This document shows positions 63,097-64,000 of a DNA stretch of 64,000 nucleotides, piece by piece. The first letter of the stretch is position 1, and every line of letters begins with the position of its first letter. The stretch is from CBDHHC01 sp965263345 (lineage in GTDB: Bacteria > Pseudomonadota > Alphaproteobacteria > Rhizobiales > CBDHHC01), in the NCBI GenBank assembly GCA_965263345.1, contig CBDHHC010000021.1, positions 62,001 through 126,000 on the forward strand, read 5' to 3'. Position numbers and translations under genes: made by a program. The notes beneath the pieces are model-generated. The model saw nothing but the letters and a program-made list of their open reading frames with translations, ran no database searches and was not told the DNA's origin.

Positions 63097-64000
63097 ATGA
63101 CACTTAGAGTAGCCCTGACACACAAAACAGACTACCACTATGATAAAAACATAAACCTCGGCCCACAGATCATTCGCTTAAGACCAGCTCCTCATTCTCG
63201 TACACCAATAATAAGCTATTCCTTAAAGTTAAAACCAGAAGATCATTTTCTAAATTGGCAACAAGATCCATTTGGGAATTTCCTGGCACGTATGGTTACA
63301 ACTGAAAAAACAGATATATTCAGTATTCATGTTGATCTTGTCGCTGAAATGTCTGTAATAAATCCTTTTGATTTCTTTGTTGCAGAATCTGCGAAAGCTT
63401 GGCCATTTAAATATGAGCCGGATCTTAAAAAAGATCTATCAGCTTATTTAAGTCCGATGACACAAAGCACAAAGCTATCAGACTATGTCTCAAAATTAAA
63501 AATCGAAACGGATGTAACTATAGACTATTTATGTGACCTTAACCGAAAACTTGAGCAAGACATTGATTATGTCATCCGAATGGAACCCGGCGTTCAAACA
63601 CCAGAAGAAACCTTAGAAAAGAAAAAAGGCTCATGTCGAGACTCAGCCTGGTTGTTAGTAGAGATCTTGAGACGTTTAGGATTGGCAGCAAGATTTTGTT
63701 CAGGTTATCTGATACAATTAACTCCAGATGTTAAGTCATTAGATGGCCCATCAGGAACAGATCATGATTTCACGGACCTTCATGCCTGGACAGAAGTGTA
63801 TCTTCCAGGAGCCGGCTGGATAGGCTTAGACCCAACCTCAGGTTTGCTGACTGGCGAAGGACATATACCTCTCGCTGCAACACCTCACCCATCCTCTGCT
63901 GCCCCCATATCTGGAACTCTAGATAAGGCAGAAGTCACCTTTGATTTCGATATGTCAGTTACACGTATCGAGGAGTCTGCACGCGTAACCAAGCCATATA
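63097..64000 (+). CDS. transglutaminase-like protein, 3' end outside the window
   Basis: The frame opens at ATG 63097 and runs to the end of the window (about 301 residues seen). The N-terminal domain matches Bact_transglu_N ('LRVALTHKTDYHYDK', 'LGPQIIRLRPAPHSRTPI', 'WQQDPFGNFLARM'). The papain-like core follows, with Cys in 'KKGSCRDSAWLLVEILRRLG', His in 'FTDLHAWTEVYLPGAGW' and Asp in 'IGLDPTSGL'. In large relatives this part precedes a DUF2126 domain, so the full protein is probably about 1,100 residues. The natural substrate is unknown. Confidence 0.88.
   Translation, partial: MTLRVALTHKTDYHYDKNINLGPQIIRLRPAPHSRTPIISYSLKLKPEDHFLNWQQDPFGNFLARMVTTEKTDIFSIHVDLVAEMSVINPFDFFVAESAKAWPFKYEPDLKKDLSAYLSPMTQSTKLSDYVSKLKIETDVTIDYLCDLNRKLEQDIDYVIRMEPGVQTPEETLEKKKGSCRDSAWLLVEILRRLGLAARFCSGYLIQLTPDVKSLDGPSGTDHDFTDLHAWTEVYLPGAGWIGLDPTSGLLTGEGHIPLAATPHPSSAAPISGTLDKAEVTFDFDMSVTRIEESARVTKPY

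Noticed and set aside
62838..63125. 95-codon minus-strand frame
   Set aside because: It overlaps the transglutaminase start and shows no family features.
1..64000. tRNA, rRNA, insertion sequences or a replication origin
   Set aside because: I looked for T-loop-like motifs, transposase motifs and DnaA-box clusters by eye and found none convincing; a tRNA scan and a transposase profile search would settle it.

Overview
The window is chromosomal DNA from an AT-rich, Gram-negative alphaproteobacterium. Three things point there: the block rpsB-tsf-pyrH-frr-uppS-cdsA-dxr-rseP-bamA-lpxD-fabZ-lpxA-lpxI-lpxB with LpxI as the UDP-diacylglucosamine hydrolase, an AapJQMP amino-acid transporter, and an STAS-cheYAW-mcp-cheRDB chemotaxis operon. 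A marine Rhodospirillales-like lineage is a guess; I cannot name the genus from sequence alone. I saw no rRNA, tRNA, CRISPR array or intact insertion sequence.

Layout. 1-2.6 kb: two decayed genes (purB remnant, CelD/BcsL-type GNAT remnant). 2.7-9.6 kb: membrane transport (DUF599, AEC carrier, TauE/SafE, RND pump with lipoprotein adaptor). 9.6-11.0 kb: a tyrosine/glycine-rich secreted protein and a BLUF photosensor. 11.2-20.7 kb: a complete chemotaxis operon with a triple-PAS receptor and, at its end, a small protein carrying a CheZ-like catalytic motif; a receptor fused to PilZ follows at 20.8 kb. 22.5-26.7 kb: a class-V aminotransferase-fold enzyme, a Sel1-like exported protein, a gene-poor kilobase and a TAXI binding protein. 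27.0-31.2 kb: aapJQMP, with a strong hairpin after aapJ. 31.4-34.7 kb: a duplicated Cys-rich secreted protein, a MarR/membrane-protein pair with matching operators, and a decayed HEPN-like gene. 34.8-38.0 kb: recQ, a DJ-1/PfpI protein and a ribbon-helix-helix protein. 38.2-53.8 kb: the translation, isoprenoid, phospholipid, outer-membrane and lipid A block. 54-58.8 kb: an accessory island with a frameshifted HTH gene, a frameshifted formylglycine-generating-enzyme-like gene whose C-terminus looks like a diversity-generating-retroelement target, and a DUF559 endonuclease gene inside a ~215-bp palindrome-rich repeat array. 58.8-64 kb: pstB without its partners, a quinone oxidoreductase, small exported proteins and the start of a transglutaminase-domain protein.

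How it works together. The housekeeping block joins translation (S2, EF-Ts, RRF, UMP kinase) to envelope building (UppS, CdsA, Dxr, RseP, BamA, lipid A enzymes). The che operon would run receptor signalling, adaptation (CheR/CheB/CheD) and possibly dephosphorylation. A light sensor diverges from that operon and a PilZ receptor lies just after it, so motility may be tuned by light and c-di-GMP (inference).

Most unusual: the DUF559/palindrome array; the FGE-like gene with an A8 frameshift and AAY-derived-looking variable codons; two dispersed structured repeats, one with co-varying arms; the CheZ-like protein; and at least five broken genes among intact essential ones, which suggests ongoing gene decay rather than random sequencing error.
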